Origin: Hydrogenophaga sp.
GTDB taxonomy: Bacteria; Pseudomonadota; Gammaproteobacteria; Burkholderiales; Burkholderiaceae_C
Length of the DNA: 64,000 bases
Assembly: GCF_030651625.1 (NCBI RefSeq)
Contig: NZ_JAUSCF010000022.1
Location: 186,001 to 250,000 of the forward strand
Reading direction: 5' to 3'
In this document: positions 21,889 to 32,718 of the stretch, in pieces
How positions within the stretch are numbered: position 1 is the stretch's first letter
How the letters are laid out: each line of letters starts with the position of its first letter
Notes under the pieces: model-generated
Seen by the model: the letters and a program-made list of their open reading frames with translations, nothing else
Told to the model about the DNA's origin: nothing
The model's database searches: none
Position numbers and translations under genes: made by a program

Positions 21889-23112
21889 ATGAATCCGCTT
21901 CTCTCCCGCCTCCAGCCCTACCCGTTTGAACGACTGCGCAAGCTTTTCGAAGGCATCACACCCAACCCCGAGTTTGATGCCATCAGCCTGGGCATTGGCG
22001 AACCCAAGCACGCCGCGCCTGAGTTCCTCAAACGGTCGCTGTCTGCTGCGCTGGATACCGGCTTGAGCAACTACCCGGCCACAGCGGGACAACCCGCCCT
22101 GAAGCAGGCCTGTGCCGACTGGCTGAAGCGGCGCTACAGCGTGAGCGTGGACCCGTCGACCCAGTTGCTACCTGTGAACGGCTCGCGGGAAGCGCTGTTT
22201 GCATTTGCCCAGACCGTGCTGGATCCCACCCTACCCGGCGCCACGGTGGTGTTTCCCAACCCGTTCTATCAAATCTATGAAGGCGCGGCGCTGCTGGGTG
22301 GCGCTGAACCGTACTACGTGGCGAGCGACCCGAAGCGCAATTTCGCAGCCGACTGGTCCGCTGTTCCAGAAGCCGTCTGGGCACGCACCCAATTGCTGTT
22401 CGTGTGTTCGCCGGGCAATCCGGCGGGCGCCGTGATGCCGCTGAACGAATGGCGCACGCTGTTTGAACTGAGCGACCGCCACGGGTTTGTGATCGCGTCC
22501 GACGAGTGTTACAGCGAAATCTATTTCCGCGACGAACCCCCGCTGGGCGGCCTGGAGGCCGCGAACAGGCTCGGGCGAGCCGATTTCAAACGCCTGATGT
22601 GCTTCACCAGCCTGTCCAAACGCAGCAACGTGCCCGGCCTTCGCAGCGGTTTTGTCGCCGGCGACGCGTCGCTCATCAAACCTTTCCTGCTTTACCGCAC
22701 CTACCACGGTGGCGCCATGTGCCCAGCCATCCAGGCTGCCAGCGCCGCCGCCTGGGCCGAAGAAACCCATGTGGAAGACAACCGCCGTCAGTACCGGGAA
22801 AAGTTCGCGCAGGTCACACCTGTGCTGGCGGAGGTGCTGGATGTTGCGCTGCCGGACGCTTCTTTCTACCTCTGGGCCGGTGTGCCCGCATCCTTTGAGC
22901 AACGTGTGGCTGGGCTGAGCGCGGATGAGGCCTTTTCGCAGGCCCTGCTGGCTCAATACAATGTGACGGTTCTGCCTGGCAGCTATCTGGCGCGTGACTT
23001 TGGTGGCGTCAACCCGGGCAAGGGGCGCGTTCGAATGGCCCTGGTGGCCGAAACCGCGGAATGCCTTGAGGCGGCCCGCCGCATCGCTGACTTTGTCGCC
23101 CGCAACACCTGA
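21889..23112 (+). CDS. dapC: Succinyldiaminopimelate transaminase
   Basis: PLP aminotransferase of the succinylase lysine/meso-DAP pathway, making N-succinyl-LL-DAP. 407 aa, fold-type I: substrate-binding SLGIGEPKH near 32-40, [13 protein letters not shown], and the PLP-lysine block [15 protein letters not shown]. The adjacent dapD and dapE fix the role over other class I aminotransferases. ATG 21889. First gene of dapC-dapD-pilU-dapE-prmB. Confidence 0.95.
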   Translation: MNPLLSRLQPYPFERLRKLFEGITPNPEFDAISLGIGEPKHAAPEFLKRSLSAALDTGLSNYPATAGQPALKQACADWLKRRYSVSVDPSTQLLPVNGSREALFAFAQTVLDPTLPGATVVFPNPFYQIYEGAALLGGAEPYYVASDPKRNFAADWSAVPEAVWARTQLLFVCSPGNPAGAVMPLNEWRTLFELSDRHGFVIASDECYSEIYFRDEPPLGGLEAANRLGRADFKRLMCFTSLSKRSNVPGLRSGFVAGDASLIKPFLLYRTYHGGAMCPAIQAASAAAWAEETHVEDNRRQYREKFAQVTPVLAEVLDVALPDASFYLWAGVPASFEQRVAGLSADEAFSQALLAQYNVTVLPGSYLARDFGGVNPGKGRVRMALVAETAECLEAARRIADFVARNT

Positions 23113-23152
23113 GTGGCGCACGTCGACTTTTTTCACCCTCTGTACAAGCCTT

Positions 23153-23977
23153 ATGACTCTACAACTGCAATCACTGATCGACAACGCGTGGGACAACCGC
23201 GCAGAGCTTTCGCCATCCACTGCGCCCAAGGAAGTCATGGACGCCGTGGAACATGTCATTGCCGAACTCAACGCAGGCAAGCTGCGTGTGGCCACGCGGG
23301 AATCGGTCGGCCAGTGGACCGTGCACCAGTGGATCAAGAAGGCAGTGCTGCTGTCGTTCCGCCTCAAGGACAACGAGATCATGCGCAGCGGCGACCTCGC
23401 CTTCTATGACAAGGTTTCTACCAAATTCGCTCACCTGTCCGACGCGGAAATGAAAGCCACCGGGGTTCGGGTGGTGCCACCTGCGGTCGCGCGCCGCGGC
23501 AGTTTCATCGGCAAAGGGGCCATCCTGATGCCCAGCTACGTGAACATTGGCGCCTATGTGGACGAAGGCTCCATGGTGGATACGTGGGCAACCGTGGGTT
23601 CGTGCGCCCAGGTGGGGAAAAACGTGCACCTCTCAGGCGGTGTGGGCCTGGGTGGTGTGCTTGAGCCCCTGCAGGCCAACCCCACCATCATCGAAGACAA
23701 CTGCTTCATCGGCGCGCGCTCAGAAGTGGTCGAAGGTGTGATCGTGGAAGAGAATTCGGTCATTTCCATGGGTGTCTACATCGGCCAGAGCACGCCGATC
23801 TATGACCGTGCCACCGGCGAAATCAGCTACGGCCGCATTCCGGCGGGCTCGGTCGTCATCAGCGGCAGTCTGCCCAAGGACGGTGGCAAGTACAGCCTGT
23901 ATGCTGCGATCATCGTCAAACGCGTCGATGCGCAGACCCGCGCCAAAACCAGCCTGAACGATCTCCTGCGTCCCTGA
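23153..23977 (+). CDS. dapD: 2,3,4,5-tetrahydropyridine-2,6-dicarboxylate N-succinyltransferase
   Basis: Succinylates tetrahydrodipicolinate in lysine/DAP synthesis. 274 aa from ATG 23153, the same length as in E. coli. Left-handed beta-helix hexapeptide repeats run through the middle ([31 protein letters not shown]), followed by [13 protein letters not shown] and the C-terminal part. A longer in-frame upstream extension overlaps dapC and is not part of the protein. 40 bp after dapC. Confidence 0.98.
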   Translation: MTLQLQSLIDNAWDNRAELSPSTAPKEVMDAVEHVIAELNAGKLRVATRESVGQWTVHQWIKKAVLLSFRLKDNEIMRSGDLAFYDKVSTKFAHLSDAEMKATGVRVVPPAVARRGSFIGKGAILMPSYVNIGAYVDEGSMVDTWATVGSCAQVGKNVHLSGGVGLGGVLEPLQANPTIIEDNCFIGARSEVVEGVIVEENSVISMGVYIGQSTPIYDRATGEISYGRIPAGSVVISGSLPKDGGKYSLYAAIIVKRVDAQTRAKTSLNDLLRP

Positions 23978-24073
23978 AATGATGTCGCCGCACAGAGGGT
24001 CTTTCATTGGCGAGCAGATCCTGACTGGGCGCATCCAAGACAGACCGTTTTCCAGCTTCCTGAAAGGCAACCC

Positions 24074-25234
24074 ATGAGCAGCGGAACGATGGAGCGCATT
24101 CTGCGCCTGATGGCCGAAAAGAAGGCGTCCGACGTCTACCTGTCGGCCCATGCGCCGGCGATGATCAAGATCAATGGGCAGACCATCCCCATCAACAGCC
24201 AGGTGCTGCCGCCGGAAGCGCCCCGCAATCTGCTGGCCGAAATCGTGCCACCCACCCGGATTGAAGAACTGCAGGAAACGGGCGAACTCAACATGGCCGT
24301 GCCGCTTGATGGGGTGGGCAACTTCCGGGTCAGCGCTTTCCGCCAACGCAACAACTACGCTGTCGTGATGCGTTTCGTACCCGGGGAAATCCCCACGCTC
24401 GACTCGCTCAACGTCGCGCCGGTGCTTGCCGATCTGGTGATGGAAAAAAGGGGCCTGGTCTTGATGGTGGGCGCCACGGGTGCCGGCAAGAGCACGACGC
24501 TGGCGGCCATGATCGATCACCGAAACGAGCGCGCGACCGGGCACATCCTCACCGTCGAGGACCCCATCGAATACATGTACCGCAACAAGAAGTCGGTGGT
24601 GAACCAGCGCGAGGTGGGCTCCGACACCGCTTCGCTGCAAATCGCGCTCAAGAACGCGTTGCGACAGGCCCCCGACGTGATCCTGATTGGCGAAATCCGC
24701 GACCGGGAAACCATGTCGGCCGCGATCGCATACGCCCAGTCTGGCCACCTGTGCCTGGCCACCATGCACGCCAACAACAGCTACCAGGCACTCAACCGCA
24801 TCCTGAGCTTCTACCCTGTCGAAGTGCGCCCGACCATGCTGGGCGATCTCGCTGCGGCACTGCGATCGGTGGTCTCACAGCGCCTTTTGCGTACCCACAC
24901 CGGTGGTCGGGTGCCTGCCATGGAGGTCATGCTCAACACGGCCCTGATCGCCGACCTGATCCAGAAAGCCGACTTCTCTGGCGTGCGCGAGGCCATGGAG
25001 AAGTCATTGGCCCAGGGCTCGCAGAGCTTCGAGCAGGACATTGCCCGCCTCGTGAACGACGGCGTGATCGCCCGCAACGAAGGCCTAGCCCATGCCGACT
25101 CGCCCAACAACCTGATGTGGCGCCTGCAAAACGACTTCAACGCCAGCAAGTCCAATCTGTCTGCCACGCCTGCCGAAGAAGAGCACAGCGACAGCGCGAC
25201 CTTTACCGAGTTCACGCTCGACGTCAAATTCTGA
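24074..25234 (+). CDS. pilU: PilT/PilU-family type IV pilus retraction ATPase
   Basis: Hexameric motor ATPase of the PilT/PilU family. 386 aa: N-terminal PAS-like domain, Walker [10 protein letters not shown] (133-141), Asp box VEDPIEY (161-167), Walker B LIGEIRD, His box TMHANN. The acidic C-terminal tail ([14 protein letters not shown]) and length favour PilU over PilT. It stands alone inside the dap genes, and its stop overlaps the dapE start by one base (TGATG), implying coupled translation. No other pilus genes are in the window. Confidence 0.93.
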   Translation: MSSGTMERILRLMAEKKASDVYLSAHAPAMIKINGQTIPINSQVLPPEAPRNLLAEIVPPTRIEELQETGELNMAVPLDGVGNFRVSAFRQRNNYAVVMRFVPGEIPTLDSLNVAPVLADLVMEKRGLVLMVGATGAGKSTTLAAMIDHRNERATGHILTVEDPIEYMYRNKKSVVNQREVGSDTASLQIALKNALRQAPDVILIGEIRDRETMSAAIAYAQSGHLCLATMHANNSYQALNRILSFYPVEVRPTMLGDLAAALRSVVSQRLLRTHTGGRVPAMEVMLNTALIADLIQKADFSGVREAMEKSLAQGSQSFEQDIARLVNDGVIARNEGLAHADSPNNLMWRLQNDFNASKSNLSATPAEEEHSDSATFTEFTLDVKF

Positions 25235-26406
25235 TGACCGCCACCCTTCGGCTGACCGAACAACTCATTTCAAGACCTTCCGTCACCCCGCTGGACGAAG
25301 GCTGCCAAGCCTTGATCGCCGAGCGCTTGACCGCGCTGGGTTTCACCTGTGAAACCATCGAGAGCGGACCACCTGAGTTTCGAGTCACCAACCTGTGGGC
25401 GCGTCTGGGCCAGGGCAAGAACCCCACCCTCGTATTTGCCGGGCACACCGACGTGGTACCCACCGGGCCCCAAGAGCAGTGGAGCAGCCCGCCGTTCTCA
25501 CCCTCGCATCGAGAAGGAAAGTTGTTCGGCAGAGGTGCCAGCGACATGAAGACTTCGCTGGCGGCCATGGTGGTGGCCTGCGAAGAATTCCTTGCGCTGA
25601 GCGCCAAGCCATCCATCGACATCGCCTTCCTGCTCACCAGCGATGAAGAAGGACCAGCGCTGGACGGCACGGTGATTGTCTGCCGCGAATTGCAGAAGCG
25701 CCAAGAGCGCATGGACTGGTGTATCGTGGGCGAGCCCACTTCGGTTGAGCGCACCGGCGACATGATCAAGAACGGACGGCGCGGCACCATGAGCGGCAAG
25801 CTCACGGTCAAGGGTGTGCAGGGACACATCGCCTACCCCCATCTCGCGCGCAACCCCATTCACATGGCCGCACCGGCGCTGGCTGAACTGGCCAATACCG
25901 AATGGGACCAGGGCAACGCCTACTTCCCCCCCACCAGTTGGCAGATCAGCAACATCCATGGCGGCACCGGTGCCAGCAACGTCATTCCTGGCAGCGTGGT
26001 GATCGATTTCAACTTCCGCTTCTGCACCGAATCCACGCCTGAAGACCTGCAGCAACGCACTGTTTCCATCCTGCAAGGGCACGGACTCGAGAGGGTAGTC
26101 GACTACGACCTGTATTGGACGGTAGGCGGCCTGCCCTTTTTGACGCCGCCAGGTGATCTGGTCGATGCGGTGCGCATGGCCATCGAAGCTGAAGCAGGGA
26201 TCACCACCCAGCTTTCGACCAGCGGCGGCACCAGCGATGGGCGCTTCATCTCACAGGTATGCCCCCAGGTGATCGAACTCGGCCCCCCCAATGCCACCAT
26301 TCACAAGATCGACGAGCATGTGGCTTTGGCCGATATCGAGCCCCTGAAAAACATCTACCGACGCACGCTGGAGAACCTGGCTGCCGGTACCGATGGCAGG
26401 CGCTGA
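25234..26406 (+). CDS. dapE: Succinyl-diaminopimelate desuccinylase
   Basis: M20 dizinc hydrolase giving LL-DAP. 390 aa from ATG 25234. Metal and catalytic residues are visible: H71 and D73 in [10 protein letters not shown]104 in GRGASDMK, E138/E139 in [12 protein letters not shown], plus the dimer/lid domain and C-terminal [11 protein letters not shown]. The start shares its A with the pilU stop. Completes the succinylase branch begun by dapC and dapD. Confidence 0.98.
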   Translation: MTATLRLTEQLISRPSVTPLDEGCQALIAERLTALGFTCETIESGPPEFRVTNLWARLGQGKNPTLVFAGHTDVVPTGPQEQWSSPPFSPSHREGKLFGRGASDMKTSLAAMVVACEEFLALSAKPSIDIAFLLTSDEEGPALDGTVIVCRELQKRQERMDWCIVGEPTSVERTGDMIKNGRRGTMSGKLTVKGVQGHIAYPHLARNPIHMAAPALAELANTEWDQGNAYFPPTSWQISNIHGGTGASNVIPGSVVIDFNFRFCTESTPEDLQQRTVSILQGHGLERVVDYDLYWTVGGLPFLTPPGDLVDAVRMAIEAEAGITTQLSTSGGTSDGRFISQVCPQVIELGPPNATIHKIDEHVALADIEPLKNIYRRTLENLAAGTDGRR

Positions 26407-26412
26407 ACGCTC

Positions 26413-27279
26413 ATGATCCTGAAAGATCTCATTGCTTGGGCCCACACCCGGCTCGACGAGGCCAGGTTGTCCTACGGGCACGGTACCGCCAACGCGCGTG
26501 ACGAGGCCGCGTGGCTGGTGCTCTGGCGACTTGAACTGCCACTCGACACCGACCTTGATCAGCACGCCAACCTGCAGGTGAGCCCGGAAGCCGTGCTTGC
26601 CACCAAAGCGCTGATTGCAGAGCGCATTGAAATAAGAAAACCTGCGGCCTACCTCACACGTGAAGCCTGGCTGCAAGGCGTTCCGTTCTATGTGGATGAG
26701 CGCTCGATTGTTCCTCGCAGCTTCATTGCCGAACTGATCGCCGATGGCGGCATCGACCCCTTTCTGGGATCACACACGCAATCGGTGCTCGACCTGTGCA
26801 CGGGCAACGGCAGCCTGGCGGTCCTTGCCGCGATGGCGTGGCCCGAGGTGAATGTGACCGCGGCCGACCTCTCGACCGATGCGCTGGAAGTGGCGCGCAT
26901 CAACATCGAAAAACACAACATGGAGGGTCGCATTCAGCTGGTCCTGTCCGACGGGCTCCGCAATTGCACCGGGCCCTACGACCTCATGCTCTGCAACCCG
27001 CCCTACGTCAACGCACAAAGCATGAAGTCGCTGCCAGCCGAGTACCGTGCTGAGCCCGAACTCGCGCTGGCCGGCGGCCAAGACGGTATGGACTTCGTGC
27101 GGCATCTGCTGGCAGATGCGCCGGCCCGCATGAGCCCAAAAGGCGTGCTCGTTCTGGAGATTGGCAACGAGCGGCCGCATTTTGAAGCCGCCTTTCCACA
27201 ACTGGAAGCCATATGGCTCAGCACCAGTGCGGGCGACGATCAGGTGTTGTTGCTGACCCGAGACGACCTGTTGCCATGA
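26413..27279 (+). CDS. prmB: Ribosomal protein uL3 N5-glutamine methyltransferase
   Basis: SAM-dependent methyltransferase of the HemK/PrmB family, modifying a glutamine of ribosomal protein L3. 288 aa: helical N-terminal domain, then VLDLCTGNGSLA (SAM motif I) and catalytic NPPY (CNPPYVNAQS) followed by EPELALAGGQDGMDFVRHLL. The PFYVDERSIVPRSFIAELI block favours PrmB over PrmC. Six bp after dapE, so in the same transcript. Confidence 0.95.
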   Translation: MILKDLIAWAHTRLDEARLSYGHGTANARDEAAWLVLWRLELPLDTDLDQHANLQVSPEAVLATKALIAERIEIRKPAAYLTREAWLQGVPFYVDERSIVPRSFIAELIADGGIDPFLGSHTQSVLDLCTGNGSLAVLAAMAWPEVNVTAADLSTDALEVARINIEKHNMEGRIQLVLSDGLRNCTGPYDLMLCNPPYVNAQSMKSLPAEYRAEPELALAGGQDGMDFVRHLLADAPARMSPKGVLVLEIGNERPHFEAAFPQLEAIWLSTSAGDDQVLLLTRDDLLP

Positions 27280-27401
27280 CCGCCTGGCTTCACGGCCGTT
27301 CTGCCCATTGAATCTGAGCCGGCACGACATTCGCTGAATTGGCATCGACCAGCGCCGCCATTGCGCTGCGACAACCACCTTTTGAATTTTTCCCTGTAGT
27401 C

Positions 27402-29408
27402 ATGATCACCCTCAAAAATGTTGTACTTCGCCGCGGAGTGAAGGTCCTGCTTGATGGCGCCTCCTGCGTCATCAATCCTGGCGAAAAGGTCGGTCTGGTC
27501 GGCAGGAACGGCGCGGGTAAATCCAGCCTGTTTGGCCTGCTCAACCACACCCTGCATGAAGACAAAGGTGACTTCTACGTGCCGCCGCAATGGCGCATGG
27601 CCCAGGTGGCCCAGGACATGCCGGAAACCGACCAGTCAGCCACCCAGTTCGTGATTGACGGAGATGTGACCTTGCTTGCTGCACAGCAGGAAGTGACCGC
27701 ATCGGAAGAGAGTGGTGATGGCGAACGCATGGCCCACGCCTACATGGATTTGCACGACGCCGGTGCGCACGACGCACCGGCACGGGCGCAGGCACTGATC
27801 CTGGGTCTCGGATTCCGGACCGACGAACTCGAACGCCCGGTGAACAGCTTCTCCGGCGGTTGGCGCATGCGCCTTCAGCTGGCGCGGGCCCTGATGTGCC
27901 CAAGCGAACTCCTGCTGCTGGACGAGCCCACCAACCACCTGGATCTGGACGCCCTGGTCTGGCTGGAAGCCTGGCTCAAGCGGTACGAAGGCACGATGCT
28001 GGTGATCAGCCACGACCGTGAATTCCTGGACGCCGTGACCGACGTCACGCTGCACATCCACAGCGCCCAGTTGACGCGCTACGGCGGCAACTACAGCCGG
28101 TTTGAAGACATGCGCGCCGAACAAATGGCCCTGCAGCAATCCGCCTACTCGCGCCAGCAGGAAAAAATGGCGCACCTGCAAAAGTTCATCGACCGCTTCA
28201 AGGCCAAAGCCAGCAAAGCCAAGCAGGCGCAAAGCCGGGTCAAGGCGCTGGAGCGAATGGAAAAAATCGGCCCCGTGCTCGCCGATGCCGATTTCACCTT
28301 CGAGTTCGCAGAGCCACAAAATCTGCCCAACCCGATGCTGGCCATGAGCGATGCCAGTTTCGGCTACCCACCGCCCGACGAGGGCAGCGAACCGACGGTC
28401 ATCGTGCGCAACATCAGCCGCTCCGTGCTGGCGGGTCAGCGCATCGGCATTCTCGGAGCCAACGGGCAAGGCAAGTCCACCGTGGTCAAGACCATCGCCC
28501 GCGACCTGCATCCGCTTGCCGGACAGATCACCGAGGGCAAAGGCCTCAACATCGGCTATTTCGCACAGCAGGAACTGGATGTGCTCCGCCCGGCCGACAC
28601 GCCGCTGGAACACATGATCCGTCTGGTGCGCGAGTGCACGGCAGAGGGGCGCCTGAGCGGCCAGGCCACCCGCGAACAGGATCTGCGCAGCTTTCTCGGC
28701 AACTTCAACTTCACAGGCGATCAGGTCAAACAGTCTGTGGGCAGCATGAGTGGTGGCGAGAAAGCACGGCTGGTACTCTGCATGATCGTCTGGCAGCGCC
28801 CCAACCTGCTGCTGCTGGATGAACCGACCAACCACCTGGACCTGGCCACGCGCGAGGCGTTGTCGGTGGCGCTCAACGAGTTCGAGGGCACCGTGATGCT
28901 GGTGAGCCACGATCGTGCCCTGCTGCGCGCAGTGTGCGACGAGTTCTGGCTGGTCTCAAGAGGTGGCATCGAGCCCTTTGATGGTGATCTTGACGATTAC
29001 CAGCGCTATCTGCTCGACATGGCCAAGCAGTCGCGAGAAGCGCAGCGCCAGGAACAGCGAGGTGCACAGCGTGTAGCGACACCCGCCGAAGCACAGGCCC
29101 CGGCAGTGAGCAAGAACCCCACGGAGCCCGGCAGAACGCCCGAGCAGAAGCGGGCTGACGCCCAGCGGCGCCAGCAGCTGGCCGAAAAGACCAAGCCCTT
29201 GAAGAGAGAGCTTGATCAGAACGAAAAGCGCATGGCCCAAGTGTCGCAGGAGAAATCCACCCTGGAAGCGGCCATGGCCCAACCCGGCAGCCAGAGCGAC
29301 ATCGCGGACATGGGGCGACGCCTGAAGGCCTTGAGCGATGAAACCGAAACGCTCGAAGCGCGTTGGCTCGAATTGCACGAATCGCTTGAGGAAATGAGCC
29401 GACCTTGA
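27402..29408 (+). CDS. yheS: ABC-F family ATPase, YheS-like
   Basis: Cytosolic twin-ATPase protein without TM helices; ABC-F proteins act on the ribosome. 668 aa from ATG 27402. Two ABC modules: Walker A GRNGAGKSS and GANGQGKST, signatures FSGGWRMRLQLA and MSGGEKARLVL, and Walker B LLLLDEPTNHLDL twice. The inter-domain linker AHLQKFIDRFKAKASKAKQAQ is the P-site-tRNA-interaction segment. An Ala/Gln-rich, charged coiled-coil tail (about 545-668) follows. The sequence closely tracks YheS rather than EttA or Uup. The exact role is not known. Confidence 0.93.
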   Translation: MITLKNVVLRRGVKVLLDGASCVINPGEKVGLVGRNGAGKSSLFGLLNHTLHEDKGDFYVPPQWRMAQVAQDMPETDQSATQFVIDGDVTLLAAQQEVTASEESGDGERMAHAYMDLHDAGAHDAPARAQALILGLGFRTDELERPVNSFSGGWRMRLQLARALMCPSELLLLDEPTNHLDLDALVWLEAWLKRYEGTMLVISHDREFLDAVTDVTLHIHSAQLTRYGGNYSRFEDMRAEQMALQQSAYSRQQEKMAHLQKFIDRFKAKASKAKQAQSRVKALERMEKIGPVLADADFTFEFAEPQNLPNPMLAMSDASFGYPPPDEGSEPTVIVRNISRSVLAGQRIGILGANGQGKSTVVKTIARDLHPLAGQITEGKGLNIGYFAQQELDVLRPADTPLEHMIRLVRECTAEGRLSGQATREQDLRSFLGNFNFTGDQVKQSVGSMSGGEKARLVLCMIVWQRPNLLLLDEPTNHLDLATREALSVALNEFEGTVMLVSHDRALLRAVCDEFWLVSRGGIEPFDGDLDDYQRYLLDMAKQSREAQRQEQRGAQRVATPAEAQAPAVSKNPTEPGRTPEQKRADAQRRQQLAEKTKPLKRELDQNEKRMAQVSQEKSTLEAAMAQPGSQSDIADMGRRLKALSDETETLEARWLELHESLEEMSRP

Positions 29409-29487
29409 ACGCCGTCACGGCCTTGGGTTATCCTGAACGGCTCGTCAATCCGGCGATTGGCCCTATTGCGGCCAAAGGAAACAACAC

Positions 29488-29736
29488 ATGATGTCCATTC
29501 TCGGAACGCTGTTCATCGGCTTGATTGCAGGTTTCATTGCAAGAGCGCTCAAACCGGGCGACGACAGCATGGGCTGGATCATGACCGCCTTGCTGGGTGT
29601 GGCAGGCTCTTTTGTGGCCACCTATCTGGGTGCGGCGCTGGGCTTGTACCAGCCAGGACAGCCCGCCGGCTTCGTGGCCGCAGTGATCGGGGCCATCCTG
29701 CTGCTGTTTGTTTACGGTCTGGTCAAGAAGAAGTAG
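29488..29736 (+). CDS. GlsB/YeaQ/YmgE-family small membrane protein
   Basis: 82 aa, three hydrophobic helices with the family pattern GLIAGFIARALKPGDDSMGW...LLGVAGSFVATYLG and a C-terminal KKK. The family is called transglycosylase-associated or stress-response membrane protein; no enzymatic activity is established. AGGAA lies 7 bp before ATG 29488 (a second ATG follows at once). Convergent with dnaB, 25 bp between stops. Confidence 0.92.
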   Translation: MMSILGTLFIGLIAGFIARALKPGDDSMGWIMTALLGVAGSFVATYLGAALGLYQPGQPAGFVAAVIGAILLLFVYGLVKKK

Positions 29737-29761
29737 ATCCCAGCCTGCCCTGCGTGGTCAG

Positions 29762-31186
29762 TCAGTAGTCCCCGCCCCCCGCCAGGCTCTCGAACCTGGT
29801 GAGCATGTTCAGGAACGCCAGCTTCACCGTTCCTGTGGGGCCATTTCGTTGCTTGCCGATGATGATTTCTGCCACGCCGGGTTCCTTGCATGCATCCTTG
29901 GTGTAGTACTCATCGCGGTAGATGAACATGATGATGTCCGCATCCTGCTCGATGGCACCGGATTCGCGCAAATCGCTCATCATGGGGCGCTTGTCCGTGC
30001 GGGTCTCGACGCTGCGGTTGAGCTGGGACAGTGCAATCACCGGGCATTGCAGTTCCTTGGCCAGCATCTTCAGGCCACGGGAAATCTCACCCAGTTCGGA
30101 GGCCCGGTTGTCGCCGTCTGAGCCACTGCCGCTCATGAGCTGAAGGTAGTCGACCACGATCAGGCCCAGCTTGCCACACTGTCGCGAAAGACGTCTGGCA
30201 TTGGCGCGCAGCACACTGGTGGTCAGCCCAGGCGTTTCATCGATATGCAGAGACACATTGCGCAGCTTCTCGATCGCCTCGGTCAGTCGAGGCCATTCGT
30301 CGTCGGTCAGCTTGCCGTTGCGCAAGTGGGTCTGGTTGATCCGCCCGATGGAGCCGACGATACGCACAGCCAGCTGGGATGCACCCATTTCCATCGAGAA
30401 CACAGCGACCGGCAGGCCTTCGTTCAGGGCCACATGTTCCGCAATGTTGATTGCAAAAGCGGTCTTGCCCATGGAAGGACGGGCGGCCAGCACAACAAGG
30501 TCGCCGGCCTGCAGCCCGGACGTCATGCGATCGAGATCCACGAAGCCTGTGGGCACGCCGGTGATGTCGTTCGGGTTGTCGGCCATTTCCTGCACGCGGT
30601 CGAGCAGGTCCACGACCAGCGTGTCCATGCCCTGGAAACCCTCTTTCATGCGAGAGCCCTCTTCCCCGATGTGGAAGATCTTCTGCTCGGCTTCATCCAG
30701 AATCTTGTCGACGGGACGACCCTGGGTATTGAATGCGGCGGTGGCGATCTCGTCGCTGGCCGCCACCAGCTTGCGCAAAATGGCTCGCTCACGGACGATT
30801 TCGGCGTAGCGGCGGATATTGGCTGCGCTGGGCACGTACTGCGCCAGCGAGTTGAGGTACGCCAACCCGCCGGCGTCCTCGGCTTTGCCCAGGTTCTGCA
30901 GATGCTCAAAAACCGTGACCACGTCAGCGGGTTTGCTGGCGTTGACCAGTGTGGCGATGGCCGAATAGGTCAGGCGATGCTCATAACGGTAGAAGTCGGA
31001 GTCGTTGACCAGATCGGCCACGCGGTCCCAGGCGCCGTTGTCGAGCAGCAGTCCCCCAAGCACACTGGACTCGGCCTCGATCGAATGGGGAGGAACACGC
31101 AGCTGCGCGATCTGACGGTCGCCCAGCGCAGGGTCATCAAAACCCGAATCAAATGGCGGAAACGGACTGGAAAATACGGCGGACAT
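29762..31186 (-). CDS. dnaB: Replicative DNA helicase
   Basis: Hexameric 5'-3' replication-fork helicase. 474 aa: N-terminal DnaB domain (about 28-130), linker, then RecA-like domain with Walker A ARPSMGKTA (about 233), VVDYLQLM (Walker B) and QLNRSVETR...SDLRESGAIEQDAD, the arginine-finger region. No intein. Separated by about 460 bp from the ribosomal operon downstream of which it lies; their adjacency is common in proteobacteria. Confidence 0.98.
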   Translation of the reverse strand: MSAVFSSPFPPFDSGFDDPALGDRQIAQLRVPPHSIEAESSVLGGLLLDNGAWDRVADLVNDSDFYRYEHRLTYSAIATLVNASKPADVVTVFEHLQNLGKAEDAGGLAYLNSLAQYVPSAANIRRYAEIVRERAILRKLVAASDEIATAAFNTQGRPVDKILDEAEQKIFHIGEEGSRMKEGFQGMDTLVVDLLDRVQEMADNPNDITGVPTGFVDLDRMTSGLQAGDLVVLAARPSMGKTAFAINIAEHVALNEGLPVAVFSMEMGASQLAVRIVGSIGRINQTHLRNGKLTDDEWPRLTEAIEKLRNVSLHIDETPGLTTSVLRANARRLSRQCGKLGLIVVDYLQLMSGSGSDGDNRASELGEISRGLKMLAKELQCPVIALSQLNRSVETRTDKRPMMSDLRESGAIEQDADIIMFIYRDEYYTKDACKEPGVAEIIIGKQRNGPTGTVKLAFLNMLTRFESLAGGGDY

Positions 31187-31575
31187 GGGCTCTCTTTGGT
31201 CAGCCTAGAAACGGCAGTTGGACGGACCCTGGTGGGCAGTCAGGGGTGCTCTGACAAAGCGCGCGAGGCAACGGGCTACGGCCCCGCCCGCAAGGGAGAA
31301 CAACGCGTCCAGCGCCCTCTCTGGCAGCTCATTCGGGTCTGTAGCGCCCTCACCCCTGTGGTGAGCCACTTCGTGGCCAGCATTCCCAATGCCCGATGGC
31401 TTCTCCAGCGGATAGAGCGCGGTCAACCGCTGCTTCCAAGGACAATTGGTGATGGTACGCGTTGAGGCACCGGAAGTCATGGGACAACCCTGTGGAAAAC
31501 CGGTGCAGAGTTGGTGAACACGCGGTTTAAGACAAGGCACCGACCAGCGGTCTGCCTGATGTGATCCACCAGTCC
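31187..31575. other. Intergenic region upstream of dnaB
   Basis: About 390 bp between dnaB and the terminator of the ribosomal operon. A 111-codon minus-strand open frame (31205-31540) has no recognisable motif, no RBS and a composition like non-coding shadow. It probably holds the dnaB promoter, which I cannot pinpoint. Confidence 0.6.
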
Positions 31576-31611
31576 AAAAAAAATGCCGCCACCCCGTTCA
31601 AGGGCGGCGGC
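31576..31611 (-). terminator. Rho-independent terminator of rpsF-priB-rpsR-rplI
   Basis: On the minus strand GCCGCCGCCC pairs with GGGTGGCGGC (one mismatch) around a 7-nt loop, followed by eight T. It lies 36 bp after the rplI stop. Confidence 0.9.
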
Positions 31612-31646
31612 TTCTTGCGAGGCGCCTGGGCGCCGGCAGGAGAGGA

Positions 31647-32099
31647 TCAGGCTGACTCGCCGAGAACGGTCACGGCCACCTCAACGGTGACGTCGGTGTG
31701 CAGGTTCACGCTCACCGTGTAGTCGCCCACGTTCTTGAGGGGACCATTGGGCATGCGCACTTGCGACTTGGCGATCTTGAAGCCCTGCTTGTTGAGTTCT
31801 TCGGACACGTCGTGGTTGGTGACGGAGCCGAACAGGCGTCCATCCACACCGGCCTTTTGCGAGAGCTTGACCGTAGCAGCGCCCAGCTTTTCACCCTGGG
31901 CTTGCGCCTCAGCCAGTTTGGCGGCGGCCACTTTTTCAAGTTCGGCACGACGGGCTTCAAATTCAGCGATGGCGTTTTGAGTGGCACGGCGAGCACGGCC
32001 AGACGGGATCAGGAAGTTACGGGCATAGCCGTCCTTGACCTTGACCACATCGCCGAGCGCACCGAGATTGACAACTTTGTCGAGAAGAATGATTTGCAT
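31647..32099 (-). CDS. rplI: 50S ribosomal protein bL9
   Basis: Large-subunit protein. 150 aa from ATG 32099: [19 protein letters not shown] and [16 protein letters not shown] are the diagnostic N-terminal domain, followed by the long helix ([20 protein letters not shown]) and C-terminal domain. AGGGAG lies about 8 bp upstream. The open frame continues 34 codons into rpsR and is not used. Last gene of the operon. Confidence 0.98.
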   Translation of the reverse strand: MQIILLDKVVNLGALGDVVKVKDGYARNFLIPSGRARRATQNAIAEFEARRAELEKVAAAKLAEAQAQGEKLGAATVKLSQKAGVDGRLFGSVTNHDVSEELNKQGFKIAKSQVRMPNGPLKNVGDYTVSVNLHTDVTVEVAVTVLGESA

Positions 32100-32112
32100 G
32101 TCAGGCTCCCTT

Positions 32113-32394
32113 TCAGACGCGGTGCTGGTCGCTGTACGGCAGCATGGCCAGGAAGCGTGAACGCTTGATGGCGGTGTTGACCTGGCGCTGGTAGAAGGCA
32201 CGCGTGCCGGTCAGGCGCGCGGGAATGATCTTGCCGTTTTCGGCGATGAAGTCACGCAGGACATCAACGTCCTTGTAGTCGACTTCTTCGACGTTTGCCA
32301 CGGTGAAGCGGCAGAAGCGCTTGCGCTTGAACAGCAGCGACTGGGTGTTGCGCTTGGGGCGCTTGTCTTTGTTGAAACGTTTGGGTGCAGCCAT
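32113..32394 (-). CDS. rpsR: 30S ribosomal protein bS18
   Basis: Small-subunit protein, partner of S6. 93 aa with the canonical core [26 protein letters not shown] and [15 protein letters not shown]. The N-terminus ([20 protein letters not shown]) is longer than in E. coli, as usual in Burkholderiales. 13 bp before rplI. Confidence 0.98.
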   Translation of the reverse strand: MAAPKRFNKDKRPKRNTQSLLFKRKRFCRFTVANVEEVDYKDVDVLRDFIAENGKIIPARLTGTRAFYQRQVNTAIKRSRFLAMLPYSDQHRV

Positions 32395-32405
32395 GATGGG
32401 CCTTC

Positions 32406-32693
32406 CTATGTTTTGCTGAAATCTTGGATATGGAACACTACGCCTTTGCCGTTGCGTGCACTCGCCATGAAGCCGTGAAACTCACAAACCGCGTCGAGCC
32501 CCTGTCGGGACAGAACTTCGGCCTGGGCACCAAAGGCAATGGCCTTCAGTTGCAGTTTCACCAACCGGGGTGTGTCCATTTCGACGATCTGGGACTCGTG
32601 TTCAAGCACCAGATTGACGGCCGGTATGCCTGCCGGGGTGTAGCGCATGCTCTGCACCTGCACCACCAAGGCGGACAACTGGAGTTGGTTCAC
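32406..32693 (-). CDS. priB: Primosomal replication protein N
   Basis: OB-fold single-strand-DNA-binding protein of the PriA-PriB-DnaT restart primosome. 95 aa ([20 protein letters not shown]...[10 protein letters not shown]), typical length. Position between rpsF and rpsR is the classic one. 11 bp before rpsR. Confidence 0.95.
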   Translation of the reverse strand: MNQLQLSALVVQVQSMRYTPAGIPAVNLVLEHESQIVEMDTPRLVKLQLKAIAFGAQAEVLSRQGLDAVCEFHGFMASARNGKGVVFHIQDFSKT

Positions 32694-32718
32694 CCGCTGA
32701 CGATGTCACGCAGCAGCA

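Noticed and set aside
31205-31540. 111-codon minus-strand open frame upstream of dnaB
   Set aside because: No RBS, no family resemblance, likely intergenic.
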